A program made the translations under genes and the position numbers. From contig CAITOC010000050.1 in the NCBI GenBank assembly GCA_903893925.1, positions 1 through 46,248 on the forward strand: a DNA stretch of 46,248 nt, written 5' to 3'. Each line of letters opens with the position of its first letter. The stretch's first letter is position 1. This DNA is from Candidatus Moraniibacteriota bacterium. Lineage in GTDB: Bacteria > Patescibacteriota > Minisyncoccia > Moranbacterales > UBA1568. This document shows positions 45,072 through 46,248 of this stretch, one piece after another. Below the pieces are notes generated by a model that saw only the letters and a program-made list of their open reading frames with translations, searched no databases and was not told the DNA's origin.

Positions 45072-45974
45072 CTATCCCCGTTTGTTCCCATCCGAAATGA
45101 ACGTGTCACCGATTTTCCAGACGCCCTGTTCCAAGAACGCCTCGATCGTCTGCCGACACGCCTTATTGATCAGGTTCGAATGGGAAAGGGAATGACGCTT
45201 CGCGAAGTCAACAAGCGTGATGATCTCCTTGTTCTCCAGATATGCCAAACGGCGATGATAGCTGTTCGTCAATGCCTTCCCAACGATTTCTTCCATGATG
45301 GCGGTCGTCCCGCTCAGGTCGAATTCCCGGAACGCCTCATAATAGCTTTTTCGATCGATGAATTTTATATTGATCGGGACGAATCCCTCCCGGATCAACA
45401 GGTAGTTATTGACGGCACGACCGATACGCCCATTCCCGTCACAGAACGGATGCGTGTATTCGAATGAAAGATGCAGTCGAGCTATACGCTCGATGATATT
45501 CACATGGCTGTCGGAATGATATCGGACCAACATGTCATCAAGACGACTCGGGACCTCTTGCGGGTTCGGTGCGATATGATTACCGACACGTACGAATTCA
45601 TGTTCATTCCGGAGCCGTCCGGCGATATCATCACGGATATTCGAAATAAGCATCTTATGAAGTGACAAGATGACCGGAACGGTCAGCTCCTGTTCCTTGG
45701 CACGCGTGTCAATATACGAAACCACCCGCCCCAGATTCCTCGCCTCGAATATTTCCCGCTCGGAAATATACCGATCCAGATCGATCTGAAGGAGGATTTT
45801 CTCGGTTTCCTCGAGTGAAAGGGTGCTGTTTTCAATCGCGTTGGAGTTGTATACCTGCTCGGCCACCTCGGACGCAGAGAGCATGCGAAGAAGTGCCTCC
45901 TTGCCGACGGATGCACGGAAGTATCGTTCACGAAGAGTCGCTATTTTTCCGTATACGCTGAGTGTTTTTGCCAT
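45072..45974 (-). CDS. Fic-family protein, N-terminal inhibitory motif (class II-like), C-terminal helical/HTH-like region
   Basis: Active-site motif HPFCDGNGRIGRAVN; candidate inhibitory motif SNAIENS; C-terminal VDFAKRHSLSHSNLINKACRQTIEAFLEQGVWKIGD. Confidence 0.94.
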   Translation of the reverse strand: MAKTLSVYGKIATLRERYFRASVGKEALLRMLSASEVAEQVYNSNAIENSTLSLEETEKILLQIDLDRYISEREIFEARNLGRVVSYIDTRAKEQELTVPVILSLHKMLISNIRDDIAGRLRNEHEFVRVGNHIAPNPQEVPSRLDDMLVRYHSDSHVNIIERIARLHLSFEYTHPFCDGNGRIGRAVNNYLLIREGFVPINIKFIDRKSYYEAFREFDLSGTTAIMEEIVGKALTNSYHRRLAYLENKEIITLVDFAKRHSLSHSNLINKACRQTIEAFLEQGVWKIGDTFISDGNKRG

Positions 45975-46058
45975 ATACTGCCAGTATAGTAACGTTTCAC
46001 TGTTTTGTCAACATAACCGTGAAAAATATGCAAATAACTCTACTTTTTCACGGTTATG
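45974..46058 (-). promoter_or_regulatory. fic promoter with nested palindromes
   Basis: Minus strand TTGACA (46006-46011)-17 nt-TATACT (45983-45988); TATACTG-C-CAGTATA at 45974-45988; 15-bp inverted repeat CATAACCGTGAAAAA/TTTTTCACGGTTATG (46012-46026/46044-46058). Confidence 0.82.
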
Positions 46059-46154
46059 AAATATATGATTCCTTATATAAGCCATAAAAAATAGTCTTCC
46101 AGCCAACAAATCATTCTCTGCACGTTTTCTTTTGTTGTCTGATCTCCCCGCTTC

Positions 46155-46218
46155 GCCACGTCGCAGCCTCAGCGTAGGCGGGCTGTGCCACGTCGTAGCT
46201 TTGGCGTAGGATGGTTCC
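46155..46218. repeat. Two-copy 32-bp imperfect tandem repeat
   Basis: gccacgtcgcagcctcagcgtaggcgggctgt / gccacgtcgtagctttggcgtaggatggttcc. Confidence 0.7.
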
Positions 46219-46248
46219 CGCTCCCCTTCCGAAATTCAAAATTCGAAA

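Overview
The window looks like a chromosomal segment of a small-genome bacterium of Candidate Phyla Radiation / Patescibacteria type. This is inferred from gene content (DUF5652-like protein, truncated AlaRS, archaeal-type AspRS, CPR-style membrane protein next to an FtsA-like gene). Recognisable housekeeping genes are serS, tRNA-Val(CAC), idi, lysS, greA, the mreB-mreC-mreD-mrdA cluster, aspS, cysS, dnaB, recR, rplU, alaS, an ftsA-like gene, a pfkB-family kinase and eno. No transposase, prophage or CRISPR array is visible. The most interesting items are: (1) a tight six-gene minus-strand operon (1938-8298) encoding a membrane-anchored protein with two Spy/CpxP-like LTxxQ repeats, a membrane-anchored Cys-rich protein, two paralogous anchored phosphoesterases, and an OmpR-type regulator plus histidine kinase, i.e. 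a possible Cpx-like envelope-stress module; (2) a ~103-bp dispersed MITE-like element with six copies, whose central hairpin and tips show compensatory changes, one copy supplying the stop codon of a gene; (3) degenerate intergenic tandem repeats with periods of 7, 8 and 9 bp; (4) a 29-aa small-protein gene with its own promoter, SD and terminator; (5) a perfect-consensus sigma70 promoter followed within ~25 nt by a terminator-like hairpin, possibly a tiny RNA; (6) a 37-codon remnant that looks like the two ends of an amidohydrolase; (7) a Fic gene with an apparently leaderless promoter and nested palindromes; (8) a sharp low-GC island inside alaS; (9) a distant acyl-ACP-reductase-like protein. 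All assignments are by eye from sequence; no database search was run.
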